64,000 nt of DNA from Pseudomonas sp. St316 (GTDB lineage: Bacteria; Pseudomonadota; Gammaproteobacteria; Pseudomonadales; Pseudomonadaceae): contig NZ_AP021901.1 in the NCBI RefSeq assembly GCF_018325905.1, positions 4,464,001-4,528,000 on the forward strand, given 5' to 3'. Shown piece after piece: positions 7,912 to 18,000 of the stretch. How positions within the stretch are numbered: position 1 is the first letter of the stretch; each line of letters begins with the position of its first letter. The notes below the pieces were generated by a model. It did not search any database. It was not told the DNA's origin and was given only the letters and a program-made list of their open reading frames with translations. Both the position numbers and the translations under genes were made by a program.

Positions 7912-10900
7912 TTACCCCAAATAACCCAGACGAACACGCAAGACGTTGTTGCCGTCGTACACAGAAACGCTTTGTGAGTTGATTACCAGCCGCCCCTGGC
8001 CAGGCACGACGCCATTGATTTCAAGGGTCCCATCCTTGTTCAAGATCCACCCAGACTGGCCCGCGACATAGTTCGTCGAGCTGATGTAGCTGCCGATCTT
8101 GGCGTTGGTGATGGTGCCGTCCTGGATGAAAGTCGGGCCCAGGAAAACCTGCCCACCCTGAACCGCAAACGGCACCGAGATGGCGCCGCCCGCAATGGTG
8201 TTGACGATGGCGAACCGATCAGCACTGACAAGGAACTGGCTTTGCAGGCCTGCCGGACCGTTTTCAATGCCCAGGCCCACCCCGGCGACGATGTATTGCC
8301 CGGTACCGGAGTTGTACTGCATCTTCACGGACCAGTTCGCCGTCACCTTGCCGTTCACGTCGTTGATGATTGACGTGTTCTGCTGGATGGCGGTTTGCTG
8401 ATCGCCCACGGTGGTGCTGAGCTGGGACAGCTGCTGTGCTGTGGCCTGCTGATTGGTGACCACTACTTCTTCAAGTAGGGTGACATTCGCCGCGTTGTCG
8501 GCCACCTGTGCATCCAAGGTGGTCAGGCGCCGGGCCGAGGCTTCATTTTCAGAGGCTCGAACGCTGCTCTCCGATGCGATAGCCGCCGTGCTGGTCCATC
8601 CCTTGATGGCATCGACCAGATCGCCCTCCCCATTGTCGTCGCGATAGGACGCCCGCAACGCCTCGAAGGCCGTGGCCTGGGCGGTGACCACGCCGTCGAT
8701 CTCCGCGATATCAGTGGTATTGGTCGCCACCTGCTGCGCCAGGCCGTTGGCCGTCGACACCGATTGACCGACGTCTATCCAGTAAGTCGCATTGGGCGGT
8801 GGCGTATTGGTCGGCACCTGGATCTTCGCTTGATAGATCCTGCCGTCCTCCACAACCATCTGACCAATCTCATAGACCTCACCCGGCTTGTAGTCCGACA
8901 GCCCGTCGAGCGCGTCGATCTGGTCCTGGAGGCCGGGAATCAGGTTGATCTTGTCGATGATGTCCTGGCCGAGCTCCGTTTCGCCAATCTGCCCTTCGAT
9001 CAAGTCCAGGATCGGCCCCGCGTCTGAACTGGCCAGGCCAAGCACTCCATTGACGACTGGGTAGAACGGCCCGATGTTGCCGGTCCGGTCCACCAGGCGA
9101 GCCCAGAAGAAGAACGAGGTGCCCGCCAGCAGGCTTTGCAGGTTGTAGTCACCCTGGGGGTAGGCCAGGTCGGCCAGCTTCGTGGCTGCCGCCAGGTCGT
9201 TCGCTGGGCCGTACCAGATCTCCGTCCTCTGCGTGTCTTCGGCACCAGCAGGGAAACCCCACTTGAGGCCGATGCCGAACAGCAACGACGTGGCGGTCAG
9301 GAACGACACCGCCGGCGGCAGGCCCTCCTTACCCTTCAGGTCTGTGAGCACAGAGTTGCGCCAGATCGACGAGATATCGAAGGCGCTCACCGCCCGCACG
9401 CGAGCCACGTAGGCGCCGGCATAGATCCCGACGACGTCCACACTGGTCGAGCCGGTGCGGGCGACCTTGACCCAGTTGCCGCTGTCCTTGCGCCACTCCA
9501 CGTCATAGGCCACGGCCCCGGACACAGCAGGCCAGGCGATAGTCATCGTGGCAACGGCGATGCCCTGGGAGACCGCCGAGGCCGCCGTCAGGGTGACGCT
9601 CGCAGGCGCCGGAACCACCGTGATCGGAATCGCGCTGATTGGTCGGTCTTCCAGTCGGGCACCGGTATCGATGTACCCGAATTTGCTTGGCTCGTACTGA
9701 AGAGCACTGATTTCAAAGTCGCCCTCTGTCGTGCGCTTGGTCCTGAGCACGCGGTAGAGCGGGATCGCCAAGTCATCGGCATCCAGCGCCCATTGCAGTT
9801 GGGCCCGGGGCGCCTCGCTATAGGCGACGGTCACGGTCACTGCACGGCCAGCGACACTTTCCACGGTGCGCCCTTCTGCGCGCCCGCCTGGCAGGTTGAT
9901 GATCAGTCGGTCCCCGGCCTTCGCCTGGGTGTCACGGTCCAAAGTCACGACGCGGCCAGCAACCGCCGCGATACGCCCGCCGATCTCCCGGCCGGCCAGC
10001 AACGAGTCGGCCACCGGGATGATGTGCCCGGGCAGAGGAATCACGCCCTCCATGCCGGTCTTGAACGTGACAGTGCGGTCCAGGTTGTTGCTCAGGATCG
10101 CCCACTTGCCCCGGCGCTGCGCCTCGGACGCACGGGTGCAGCCGATGGCGCTCAGCTCGGTTGGCCGGTCCCCGTAACGGCGCTGAAGGCTCAGGTCAGA
10201 AAACGGAATGACGTCGGTGTCATAGTTGTTCGCCGGGTTGTCGTAGCTCACCAGCGCCCGGGTGTACCGAGTCTTCGCCGACGCGCTGCCATACGAGAAT
10301 TTCCCTTCGATGACGTTCGCCCGGGTGAAGACGTAGTCGAAGTCCTGCGCCCGCGGCATATCGGCCTGCATGATCAACTGGCCTTGGGCCCAGTAGGTCA
10401 TGCCGCGATAGATAGCGGAGATATCCCGCAACAACGTCCAGGCATCGGCCTTGCCCTGCAGGTTCATATCGCATAGGAACCGTGGCTCTGTCCCGCCCAG
10501 GCCATCCGGAACCAGCTGATCGCAGTACTGCGCGATCCGGTACAGCTCCCACTTGTCCACCATAAACGGCTTGATTCGCTTGCCCAGCCCGAAACGTTCC
10601 TCGGTGCAGATGCCATAGGTGATCCAGGCCGGATTATTGGTCCAGGCCTGCTTCATGGTGCCGTCCCATGTGCCGGTGTAGGTCCGGGCAATTGGGTCGT
10701 AGTTGCTGGGGACTTGCCATTTCCGACCCTTGCACTTCACGGTGACAGACGGAATGTTGGTGAACTGCTCGGCGTCGAACTCGATGTAGAGCAGCGCGGT
10801 GTTGGGGTAGCGCAGCTTGACGTCGATGACCTCGGTAAAGCCCGCGATCAGCATCGTGTCCGCGATGCGGTTGCTGTTCTGGTTTGGCGTGATGCGGCGC

Positions 10901-11478
10901 ACGCGGATCTGCCAGCCGGTGATTGCCTCGGGCAGGTCTACACGCCTGGAGCGCTCGTAGCGGGTGGTTGTCTTGCCGTCCACGGCTTCACTCAGCACCT
11001 GCTGATAAGCACCACCGTCGGTAGCCACGTCGATGGCGTACTCGATGCGGTAGCCGCCGACGTTCCCTTCGGTGTCCTGCTGCTGGAGCGCGGTCCAGGC
11101 GAAGCGCACGCGCACGGCGGACAGCTGGGTATTAGTGACAGACCGGACCCATGCCGCATCGCTGCGCAGCTCGATATTCAGGGAGGTCTCATTCTCGACC
11201 GACGGAATCCCAGGGATATAGGTCTGATCGACCGAGCCCGAGCGCCACTCCCACTTCACGTTCGGGAAGTTGACGTTGCCACTGGCGTCGTTGATCGGCG
11301 TATTGTCCAAGAAGATGTCCGCCGCTGTAGGCGTACCTTCGAATTCACCCTCGCCTACAGCTATCAGGATCTTCGCCAGGTTCGTCGAGCGCAGGTTGTC
11401 ACTGGCTTCCCTCGGCGACTTGGGCTTGCTGCTGCCGCCTTTCTCGCCGTGGATCTCGATCTTCTGTGCTGCGCCCAT
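7912..11478 (-). CDS. Tail tip / host specificity protein J
   Basis: This is the central tip protein of lambda-like tails, which contacts the receptor. At 1188 residues it is full length. The N-terminal and middle parts (about 1-600) match the gpJ core, including the strongly conserved PLYRVLRTKRTTEGDFEIS segment. A fibronectin type III-like domain follows (about 620-715), then a coiled-coil/helical stretch (about 860-1040) and a C-terminal DUF1983-like domain. It is the last of the M-L-K-I-J set and is preceded by a hairpin/T-run/ribosome-site module. Confidence 0.93.
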   Translation of the reverse strand: MGAAQKIEIHGEKGGSSKPKSPREASDNLRSTNLAKILIAVGEGEFEGTPTAADIFLDNTPINDASGNVNFPNVKWEWRSGSVDQTYIPGIPSVENETSLNIELRSDAAWVRSVTNTQLSAVRVRFAWTALQQQDTEGNVGGYRIEYAIDVATDGGAYQQVLSEAVDGKTTTRYERSRRVDLPEAITGWQIRVRRITPNQNSNRIADTMLIAGFTEVIDVKLRYPNTALLYIEFDAEQFTNIPSVTVKCKGRKWQVPSNYDPIARTYTGTWDGTMKQAWTNNPAWITYGICTEERFGLGKRIKPFMVDKWELYRIAQYCDQLVPDGLGGTEPRFLCDMNLQGKADAWTLLRDISAIYRGMTYWAQGQLIMQADMPRAQDFDYVFTRANVIEGKFSYGSASAKTRYTRALVSYDNPANNYDTDVIPFSDLSLQRRYGDRPTELSAIGCTRASEAQRRGKWAILSNNLDRTVTFKTGMEGVIPLPGHIIPVADSLLAGREIGGRIAAVAGRVVTLDRDTQAKAGDRLIINLPGGRAEGRTVESVAGRAVTVTVAYSEAPRAQLQWALDADDLAIPLYRVLRTKRTTEGDFEISALQYEPSKFGYIDTGARLEDRPISAIPITVVPAPASVTLTAASAVSQGIAVATMTIAWPAVSGAVAYDVEWRKDSGNWVKVARTGSTSVDVVGIYAGAYVARVRAVSAFDISSIWRNSVLTDLKGKEGLPPAVSFLTATSLLFGIGLKWGFPAGAEDTQRTEIWYGPANDLAAATKLADLAYPQGDYNLQSLLAGTSFFFWARLVDRTGNIGPFYPVVNGVLGLASSDAGPILDLIEGQIGETELGQDIIDKINLIPGLQDQIDALDGLSDYKPGEVYEIGQMVVEDGRIYQAKIQVPTNTPPPNATYWIDVGQSVSTANGLAQQVATNTTDIAEIDGVVTAQATAFEALRASYRDDNGEGDLVDAIKGWTSTAAIASESSVRASENEASARRLTTLDAQVADNAANVTLLEEVVVTNQQATAQQLSQLSTTVGDQQTAIQQNTSIINDVNGKVTANWSVKMQYNSGTGQYIVAGVGLGIENGPAGLQSQFLVSADRFAIVNTIAGGAISVPFAVQGGQVFLGPTFIQDGTITNAKIGSYISSTNYVAGQSGWILNKDGTLEINGVVPGQGRLVINSQSVSVYDGNNVLRVRLGYLG

Positions 11479-11519
11479 GCTTTCCTCCAGGCGAAAAAAA
11501 ACCGCCTCATGGGCGGCCT
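11479..11519 (-). promoter_or_regulatory. Hairpin, T-run and ribosome-site module before tail tip J
   Basis: On the minus strand CCGCC/GGCGG is followed by eight T, then CGCCTGGAGGAAAGC and the start codon. It is the same layout as in front of the endolysin and of tail assembly I. It would act as an attenuator unless late transcription is antiterminated. Confidence 0.65.
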
Positions 11520-11535
11520 GCTTGATGCGGTCGGG

Positions 11536-12126
11536 TTACGTTTTGTCTTCGGCGTAGATCGAGGCGGATGCAATAATTCCGCCCCACCGACGATCGCCGA
11601 TAGGAATGGCTACGGGGTACCCGCTGGCCGTGGTGTTCTTGGCGGCGCCGAAGGCGTAGGACGGTGCGTTTTCCGGTCCGGAGCTTTGCTTGAGGCCTGA
11701 GGCCTGGGGGCTGAGCATTTGGATGACGCCGCCGGCGACGAGGGCGATCCCTACCGGCGCCAGGGCCTGGAATCCCGGGATGAAGGAAGCTGCGATCAGG
11801 ACGGCGCCGATGATTGTCTGGAGAAGTCCGGCCCGCTTGCTGCCGGAAATTACCGGAACAATTCGGATTTCCTCGGCGCCGCCCAGGGCGAACTCCTTTT
11901 CCGCCACGTTCTTCCGGTTGCGGAAAATCGCAAACCGCATTCCTCGCCGCTCCAGATTTTTGATTGCCAAATCGAAACCATCGAGGGTGCATTTCAGCGC
12001 CTTGAATGCCTCCGCCACCGACTTGCTGCCCAGCTCGCGCTGATGCACCCGGCCGAACATTTTGATGAGCGGACCCGAAAGCAGAATGGTGGTCATGACG
12101 GGGCGGCTGTTGGTAATCGCTGACAC
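11536..12126 (-). CDS. Tail assembly protein I
   Basis: The protein is homologous to lambda gpI, needed to assemble the tail tip but absent from or minor in the finished tail. The 196-residue protein starts at GTG, supported by GGAGAAAAGCC in front. The N-terminal half is a ubiquitin-like fold in this family. A hydrophobic glycine-rich segment (about residues 100-133, GLLQTIIGAVLIAASFIPGF) is typical, and the C-terminus is polar. It lies directly upstream of J, as in lambda. Confidence 0.85.
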   Translation of the reverse strand: MSAITNSRPVMTTILLSGPLIKMFGRVHQRELGSKSVAEAFKALKCTLDGFDLAIKNLERRGMRFAIFRNRKNVAEKEFALGGAEEIRIVPVISGSKRAGLLQTIIGAVLIAASFIPGFQALAPVGIALVAGGVIQMLSPQASGLKQSSGPENAPSYAFGAAKNTTASGYPVAIPIGDRRWGGIIASASIYAEDKT

Positions 12127-12163
12127 GGCTTTTCTCCAGGCATAAAAAAACCGCCCGGAGGCG
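12127..12163 (-). promoter_or_regulatory. Hairpin, T-run and ribosome-site module before tail assembly I
   Basis: The minus strand has ACCGCC/GGCGGT around a short loop, seven T, then ATGCCTGGAGAAAAGCC and the GTG start. It is the third copy of the module seen before the endolysin and tail tip J genes. Confidence 0.65.
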
Positions 12164-12186
12164 GTTTGCTTGATGTGTTTGGTGAT

Positions 12187-12531
12187 TTACAAGCAGCTTC
12201 TGACCGCTTGCTCCATATCGCTTCGGCCATATCCTGGGGCCCAGGCCATGCGCTGGAACAGCTTTACAGAGCTGCCCTTGGAAGTCTTGCGGATACTCAG
12301 CAGCTCGTCGGTCATGTTGTTTGTCGCAGCGATCAGCCGGTACCCATGCTCCGTTTCGGACATTGTCACGTCACTGCGTGCATTCTGCCATTTCGGAAGG
12401 ACGCAGATCGCGTACCGCTTCGGGTCCTTCGTTGTGCTCGCCGAGATACTGGGGTCCTTTGACTCCAGATCACCGGGCGAAACACACCCCGCCAGCAAAG
12501 CAACAGCTACCGCGCCTACGAAAAATCTCAT
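12187..12531 (-). CDS. Putative lipoprotein in the tail operon
   Basis: The 114-residue protein has a lipoprotein signal (MRFFVGAVAVALLAGC) with a LAGC lipobox, so it is exported and acylated. The mature part has two cysteines, one at the end (AVRSCL). The start follows GGAGTGACCCC; an upstream in-frame codon is rejected. A lipoprotein inside a tail operon, between K and I, is not a virion gene in lambda. It may be a superinfection-exclusion or conversion protein like the Cor lipoprotein found near J in some lambdoids, but this is inference. Confidence 0.7.
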   Translation of the reverse strand: MRFFVGAVAVALLAGCVSPGDLESKDPSISASTTKDPKRYAICVLPKWQNARSDVTMSETEHGYRLIAATNNMTDELLSIRKTSKGSSVKLFQRMAWAPGYGRSDMEQAVRSCL

Positions 12532-12645
12532 GGGGTCACTCCTGTGGAAGATGGCCCACGATATCACCGGTTGGCCGCTGTACGAATCCCCAGTAACGCC
12601 CCGCCTCGCTCCGATAGTAGCCTCATGCCTCCATGCAAGGATTAC

Positions 12646-12678
12646 CCCAGTCCTTCGCCTGCAAGCCCAAGGACTGGG
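12646..12678. repeat. Inverted repeat, 10-bp perfect stem
   Basis: CCCAGTCCTT and AAGGACTGGG enclose 13 bases. There is no T-run on either side, so it is not a convincing terminator. It lies 40 bases before the plus-strand 82-residue gene, between it and the divergent lipoprotein gene, and could be an operator for either. Confidence 0.5.
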
Positions 12679-12718
12679 ATTGCGCCAATATCGGCGCGTT
12701 TATGACCTGGAGGTCAAT

Positions 12719-12967
12719 GTGAGCGAAAATTTCGATGTAGGTACAGTTGAAGCTGTTTATCAATTGACCAATGCGGTTCTGGCCCTAGCCAACGTGTTGG
12801 CCCAAACAGAACCTGAGCTGACGAAAGGCTATCTTGCTATCGCGATTGAAGGATCACGCATGGGCGGTCACGGAGATGCTCTAGTCACAGAGATATTCCA
12901 GAAGGCATTCCCCGGCCAGCCAATTCCGCAGGCTCGCCCTCTCTCGGAGTTCGCACCCAAAAGGTAA
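12719..12967 (+). CDS. Small protein on the opposite strand within the tail operon (moron-like)
   Basis: The 82-residue protein starts at GTG and is supported by a strong GGAGG ribosome site six bases upstream. It is helical and alanine/leucine-rich (VYQLTNAVLALANVLAQTEP), without a signal peptide. It is transcribed against the tail operon. Its flanking genes (lipoprotein and 55-residue protein) are also not part of the lambda tail set, so 12187-13136 looks like an accessory insertion. I do not recognise the family. Confidence 0.6.
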   Translation: MSENFDVGTVEAVYQLTNAVLALANVLAQTEPELTKGYLAIAIEGSRMGGHGDALVTEIFQKAFPGQPIPQARPLSEFAPKR

Positions 12968-12968
12968 C

Positions 12969-13136
12969 TCAATACTTCTGAAAGATTTTTGCTGACTGGA
13001 TGGTTGCGTCTTTTACTGCCTGCTCGGAGATGAAGATGCTTCCATCCTTAGTCAATACCCACGCAGGCTTTCCATCTTTGGTTTGTCTTGCGCAAATAAC
13101 GCCACCATTCTTGGATAGATCAATTTCCTGCTTCAT
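12969..13136 (-). CDS. Small protein of unknown function
   Basis: The 55-residue protein starts MKQEIDLSKNGG, with GGAGAAGGGCT as ribosome site; the longer reading frame overlaps the K gene and is not chosen. It contains CARQTKDGKPAWVLTKDG, a beta-hairpin-like sequence. It ends one base after the convergent 82-residue gene stops. Confidence 0.55.
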   Translation of the reverse strand: MKQEIDLSKNGGVICARQTKDGKPAWVLTKDGSIFISEQAVKDATIQSAKIFQKY

Positions 13137-13162
13137 AGCCCTTCTCCCGCGGCTCGGCCGCA

Positions 13163-13927
13163 TCATATTGGTGATTTCGCGTCTCTGTGCCTGAGGATCA
13201 GGCGAATTCGGTCCAGCCACGGGCCACCGAAGACAATGATTTCGCTCGGGCGGCCGTACAGGTGGTGCAGAAGGAACGGCCCGGGGCCGAACGTCTCGGC
13301 ATCTTCACCGGGCAGCGCCGGGTCAATGCCGAGGAATATCCCGGCGTGGTTCGGGTGAGCCGTCCGCCCTACTTCCATCACGACCATGTCGCCACGCTGC
13401 GGCTGATCGACCCGGTAGAAGCCGGCCGCCTCGTAGTTCGCTTCGTACAGGCTGGCGTTGTCCCTGCTCTCCCACCAGCCGTCGGCACGCTTGAAAGCCT
13501 CGAACTCCAGCCCCCACTCGCGCTTGTACCAGTCGGCGCAGACCTGCCAGCAGTCCCAGGCGCCGTGGACGAATGGCCGCTTGAGCAAAGGCGTTTCGCC
13601 AGTGGGCACCACTGTCCGGAGGTCGCCCTCGGGCCAGCTCAGGATGTGCCAGGGCAGCTCCGTGGACTCACACATCGCCAGGTCGCGCGGCGACGGCCGG
13701 CTGGTAGCGTCCGGGTGGGAATGAACGATGCCGATCACCTCGCCCAGGTCTTCGGCCGCGGCGTATTCCTCGGGATCGATGCGGAACTCTTCGTTCGGCT
13801 CGGTCGCAGTGTTCCTGCAGGGGAAGTACTGCTGCTTGCGCCCGACGGCCAGCAGAAGTCCGCAGCACTCTTTCGGGTACTCGGCCGCCGCATGCGCCTG
13901 GATCGCGCTCAGGATGTGCTTGTGCAT
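13163..13927 (-). CDS. Tail assembly protein K, JAB metallopeptidase plus NlpC/P60 domains
   Basis: This is a lambda gpK homologue of 254 residues with two domains. The N-terminal JAMM/MPN domain has CCGLLLAVG and the zinc motif HSHPDATSRPSPRDL (about residues 69-83). The C-terminal NlpC/P60 domain has the catalytic Cys in WDCWQVC (about 123) and a likely His in the HPNHAGIF stretch. It is thought to act in tip assembly and may cut peptidoglycan on entry. It lies three bases after gene L. Confidence 0.9.
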   Translation of the reverse strand: MHKHILSAIQAHAAAEYPKECCGLLLAVGRKQQYFPCRNTATEPNEEFRIDPEEYAAAEDLGEVIGIVHSHPDATSRPSPRDLAMCESTELPWHILSWPEGDLRTVVPTGETPLLKRPFVHGAWDCWQVCADWYKREWGLEFEAFKRADGWWESRDNASLYEANYEAAGFYRVDQPQRGDMVVMEVGRTAHPNHAGIFLGIDPALPGEDAETFGPGPFLLHHLYGRPSEIIVFGGPWLDRIRLILRHRDAKSPI

Positions 13928-13929
13928 GG

Positions 13930-14679
13930 TCAGCTCCGGGCAATGAGGGAAACAGCAGGGAAACCACCGAATGGCAGCGGGTTACCCTCGCCGAAACGGG
14001 GGATGCAACCGCGGCCAAGGGTCGCGTCACATTCATCCAGTTCCGGGTTATCGGTGACGACACCGTCCTTCGTGACGTATGGACCGGTGTAGCCACAATT
14101 GGGACCGCGGTAACCGCCGGTGAGGCACCAGTGGCACAGCGTCGTAGCCTGGCGTCCGATAGACTCGCCGCCGACGTCGCCCGGGCTGGCAAGCTCCCAA
14201 GCCACAATCGTCCCGTCCTCGTCCACCTTCTGGTCTATGTACCAGACCTCGATCGTTTCTTGGGCTGGATCCGCTTGCGGATTTCCGCCGGGGAAGTTCT
14301 CGGCGTCCAGATAAGTACCAAGCGTGTGCCGCATCGTAACCTTGAAATCCACCAAGTCTTCGAAAGCCAGGCACAAGGCTGTTATTCGGCCGTTGACATT
14401 GCCCACCGACAGCGTGGGCCGGACGGCCGTGCCGTCGCCGTTGGCCTCGAGCCCGTCAACCTGTGTCGGCCAGGCGCTGTACTCGTTGCCTTGCCACCAG
14501 ATCGGCTTCGCTGGAAGCTCATCGGCAGCGGCGCCGGCGGCAATCAACTCCGCCGCCGTGTGCGGGATGGCGTGCCCATGGAAGCGCAGCACATCGGCGC
14601 CAAAGTCCGAACCGTCCAGCTCAAGGAGCACTACTTCGCTGCCAGGTTCTAGAGCCTGGATGTCACTGATCAGCGGCAT
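13930..14679 (-). CDS. Minor tail protein L
   Basis: The 249-residue protein matches the lambda gpL family, a tail-tip component that binds an iron-sulfur cluster in lambda. Four cysteines lie in the C-terminal part (CHWCLTGGYRGPNCGYTG, ECDATLGRGCIP), consistent with that metal site. It is in the conserved order between M and K. Confidence 0.9.
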   Translation of the reverse strand: MPLISDIQALEPGSEVVLLELDGSDFGADVLRFHGHAIPHTAAELIAAGAAADELPAKPIWWQGNEYSAWPTQVDGLEANGDGTAVRPTLSVGNVNGRITALCLAFEDLVDFKVTMRHTLGTYLDAENFPGGNPQADPAQETIEVWYIDQKVDEDGTIVAWELASPGDVGGESIGRQATTLCHWCLTGGYRGPNCGYTGPYVTKDGVVTDNPELDECDATLGRGCIPRFGEGNPLPFGGFPAVSLIARS

Positions 14680-14688
14680 GATTGCCCC

Positions 14689-15027
14689 TTATGGTTGGAA
14701 TGCCCGCTCGAAAGTGGCGGTGAGTTTGAAGACACCGCCACCCATTGGTGTGGGAGCGGGATTTTTGCAGGTGAACAGCCCGAGTTCTCCGAGCGGTGTT
14801 GTCCATAGAAACGCCTTTGCCCCGGCGTGACGGTCGAGGAACGCCATGATCTGCTGCACCTCGACCTTCTGGCCGACACAGGTAACCGGGTAGGAGTCCT
14901 CTTTGTTGTTCGGGCCGTCGCCGACGTTCTGCGCGTAGCCGTTGCCAAACTTCGAGGTTCGCACCCGATAAGTGATATCGGGTGTTTCCCCGCGCTCGGT
15001 TGGCCAGGTGAATGTCTCGATAGCCAT
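14689..15027 (-). CDS. Minor tail protein M
   Basis: The 112-residue protein is homologous to lambda gpM, a tail-tip component added between tape measure and gpL. Characteristic features are the early TFTWPTERGETPDITYRVRT segment, GNGYAQNVGDGPN, and FLWTTPLGELGLFTCK. The start shares one base with the stop of the tape measure gene, as expected of tightly coupled tail genes. Confidence 0.9.
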   Translation of the reverse strand: MAIETFTWPTERGETPDITYRVRTSKFGNGYAQNVGDGPNNKEDSYPVTCVGQKVEVQQIMAFLDRHAGAKAFLWTTPLGELGLFTCKNPAPTPMGGGVFKLTATFERAFQP

Positions 15028-18000
15028 CAGCCCCTCCCATTGATAACGCGCCAGATTGCGCCGCCAGGCTGCAAACCTCTGGAAATAGCGGTTTCGGCTT
15101 CGGTTTTGGCTGCTTGCTGGATGCCCTTGCCCAATTGCGTTCTGTCTTCCGTGGTCGTCGTGCCGCCATCACCAGTGGTCTGGACGGAAACGGCGACAGG
15201 GAAGTTGTAAACGTTCCCGCCGCCACTGCCGCCACCACTGATAGCTCGGACACCCAGTTGGCCGCCGGCGGTCCGGGTCAGCGGCATGATCGCCTCCTCC
15301 CCCGCCTCGCCCATGACTCCAATCCCGCCGCCAGCCATACCGAAAGCTGTTGGCTTGCTGACAATGGAGTTGGTGAAGGCCGCGCCGTTGGCGAACATCT
15401 GCACGCCGCCAGACCAGGCGCCGCCCTTGGCCTGGATACTGCCCGGGGTGAAGCCTGACAAGTCAGTCCCGGTGTAGCCGGCCTGGGTTGAGCCGGCGGA
15501 TGATGCACCACCGCCGAAATACGAGCCGGCGGCAGATGCAGCAAGACCGAACAACGCTTCCATGGCCGAAGAGGCTGCCGCCCGAGTCGCGATGCGCGCC
15601 ATGTCTGCCAGGATCGACTTCGCAAAGTCCGAGAACGACAGCTTTCCGGTCATAGCGAAATTGACGATCGCGTCTTCCATAGAGCTGAACGCGTTGGTGA
15701 ACAGGCTCCGTGTCTGCCCGGCAACGTCCCGCGCCGACTCCAGGTAGTTGCTGAACGCCGAAGTAGCGCCTTTGCGCCAGTCGCCCTGGGCCTCTGACAT
15801 CTGCTCGTAGTTGCTGAGCACTGTCTGACTCAGGTCCTTTTCGCTTTTGTTGATGGCTTTCAGCTTGGACTGGTACTCCTCGGCGCTCATGTTGCGCGAT
15901 GCGTCGGCTTTGTCCCGGGCCAGGTCCAGACGTTGCTGGTTAGCACGGTCGGATATACCGTTCAGCTCGCCGTTGATGGCGTTCTCGCGGTCACCCCGGC
16001 CAACGCCATCCGCAGCACGGGCTCCAGCGCGCCGCAGGGCGACGTTCTGCTGGTCCAAGGCGTCGGTGTAGGTTTTGATGGCCTGAGCTTGCTTGGCGAG
16101 TCTTCCCTGCTCGTTGGTGGCAATGACTTCGAGTTCGCTATCCGCCTCCTTTTGCGCCTTGACCATGTTGGCACGGGCGTCGGCGATCTTCTGGTCCAAC
16201 TGGATGCGTTGTGCAGCCGAAGTACTGGCCTTGCCTTTCGACGCCTCCAGCGCATCAATCTCAGCCTGGTAAGCAGCCGTGACCTCGTCCCGCTCATTGC
16301 CAATAAGGGCCTGGCGCTTGAGCAGGTAGTCTTCCTGAGTTACCAGGCCAGCCTTTTGAGCGGCCTCCAGTTCCTTCTGCGCGTTTTTGTACTCGCCCAG
16401 GATCGCGGACAGTTGGTTTTTCGAGTCGTTGAACCCGGTCAGGTTGACGGCAGATGTCGTCGCCTTGGGGTCTTTGTTCTTTTCGCGGATGTTCTGGATC
16501 GTCTTCTCGACGACGTCAGGCTGCACCAGCGGATCATTTGCGTTAGCCTTGCGAAGCGCCTCGACGTCCCGCTTGTACTCCTTGATCAGCTTGTTGCGCT
16601 TTTCCTCGTTGGTGAGGTTGGAATCGCTGATAGCCTTTAGGCGGGTGCTCGCGTCGATACCTTCCCGCTGGATCTGGGCGTTCAGGCCCTGGGCCTTGGC
16701 GATGGCGTCCTGCGTGTTCTTCTGCTGGACCAGGAATTCGAGTTCCAGCTTCGAGTTTTTCAGGGCCTCCTGTGCATCGGTGTCGCTCGGGTCGCCGATG
16801 ACCATGCTTTGGGCGGCCGCCATGCGCTGCTGCGCATCGGTGATGCGACTCGCCAGCGCCTGCTCGCGTCCGATGTCCTTCACTGCATCAGCGGTAGCCG
16901 ATATCTCGCCCTTCAGGCTTTTCCAGCCGCGCTCCCAGATGGAGAGGTTTTCCGTCACTTCGCTGCTGCGATTCTTGATCGTGTCGACATAGGTGTCGGT
17001 GAGCAGCTTTGCAGCGCCAATGGTGTCGCCCTGGGCCTTCAGCGCGACTATTTGCGAGTAGGTGCTAGCCGTAAGGAAGTTGTACTGGTCGTTCAGCTCC
17101 TTCGCGGCCGCGACCGGGTCCTTGCCGATCTTCACGAACTCAGCGATCGTTTCCTCGACTGCTCGCCCAGTGGCCTTTTCCCACTCCAGCGCGGCGACCG
17201 TAATGCCTTCAAAGCTGCCACTGACGATCTTCCCTGTTCCCGCCAGCTTCGTCAGGACCTCTGCGGCAGCACCAGTGGTGCCAACGGTTGCGCTGACTTG
17301 GCGCGCCATTTGAGTTAAAGCGTCCGCCGACGTACCGGCAGCATTTCCGGTCTTTATCAGTTCTTCCCGGTATCCAACAGCCTCCTCACTGCCGGAATAG
17401 TAGGCATACGTCAACCCGGCGATGGCGGCCGCTGCCACGGTGAACGGGTTAACCAAGCCCAGCACATAACCGCCCAGGGCTTTGGCAGCCGGGCCAACGC
17501 CACCAAACATATCTTTCAGCTGGCCGCCCTGCTGGAGGAAGACGCTCAAAGGCGCCTGGCCGCCCTGCAGTGAGGTCACAATATCGGTGAACTGGGCTGG
17601 AACACCACGAAGGGCAGCCTGCATAGCCTTCGCTGACATCTCCGTTTGTCCGGCAGTCCTGCTGAAGGTGCCTAGGCTTGAGACGGCCTCATCGCTCTGC
17701 TTGGCGAGCTGACCAAATACTGGGCTGCCAGAGCCAGACCAAGCGCCTAGCCCCTTCATCCCGCTGGAGAGGAAGGTCAGCTTTTGGCCGGACTCGAGGA
17801 ACGCATTGCCAGCCGTCTTCGTGGATGCAGACAGCGAGTCAAGCCACTTACGCGCCTCCTGCGTGGAAGACAGAGAATCGACAAAGCTGCCGTTCTTAAT
17901 GGCATTTCCAAGCGAGAACATGCCAGCCTCAAGAGCTGACGTACCGCCATGCAGCTTGCGGAATGCTGCGGTCGAATCCTCAGCATCCTTGGCCTGCTCG

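Noticed and set aside
9136..10476. 446-residue plus-strand open frame
   Set aside because: Antisense to the tail tip J gene; arginine/glycine/histidine-rich shadow composition and no ribosome site.
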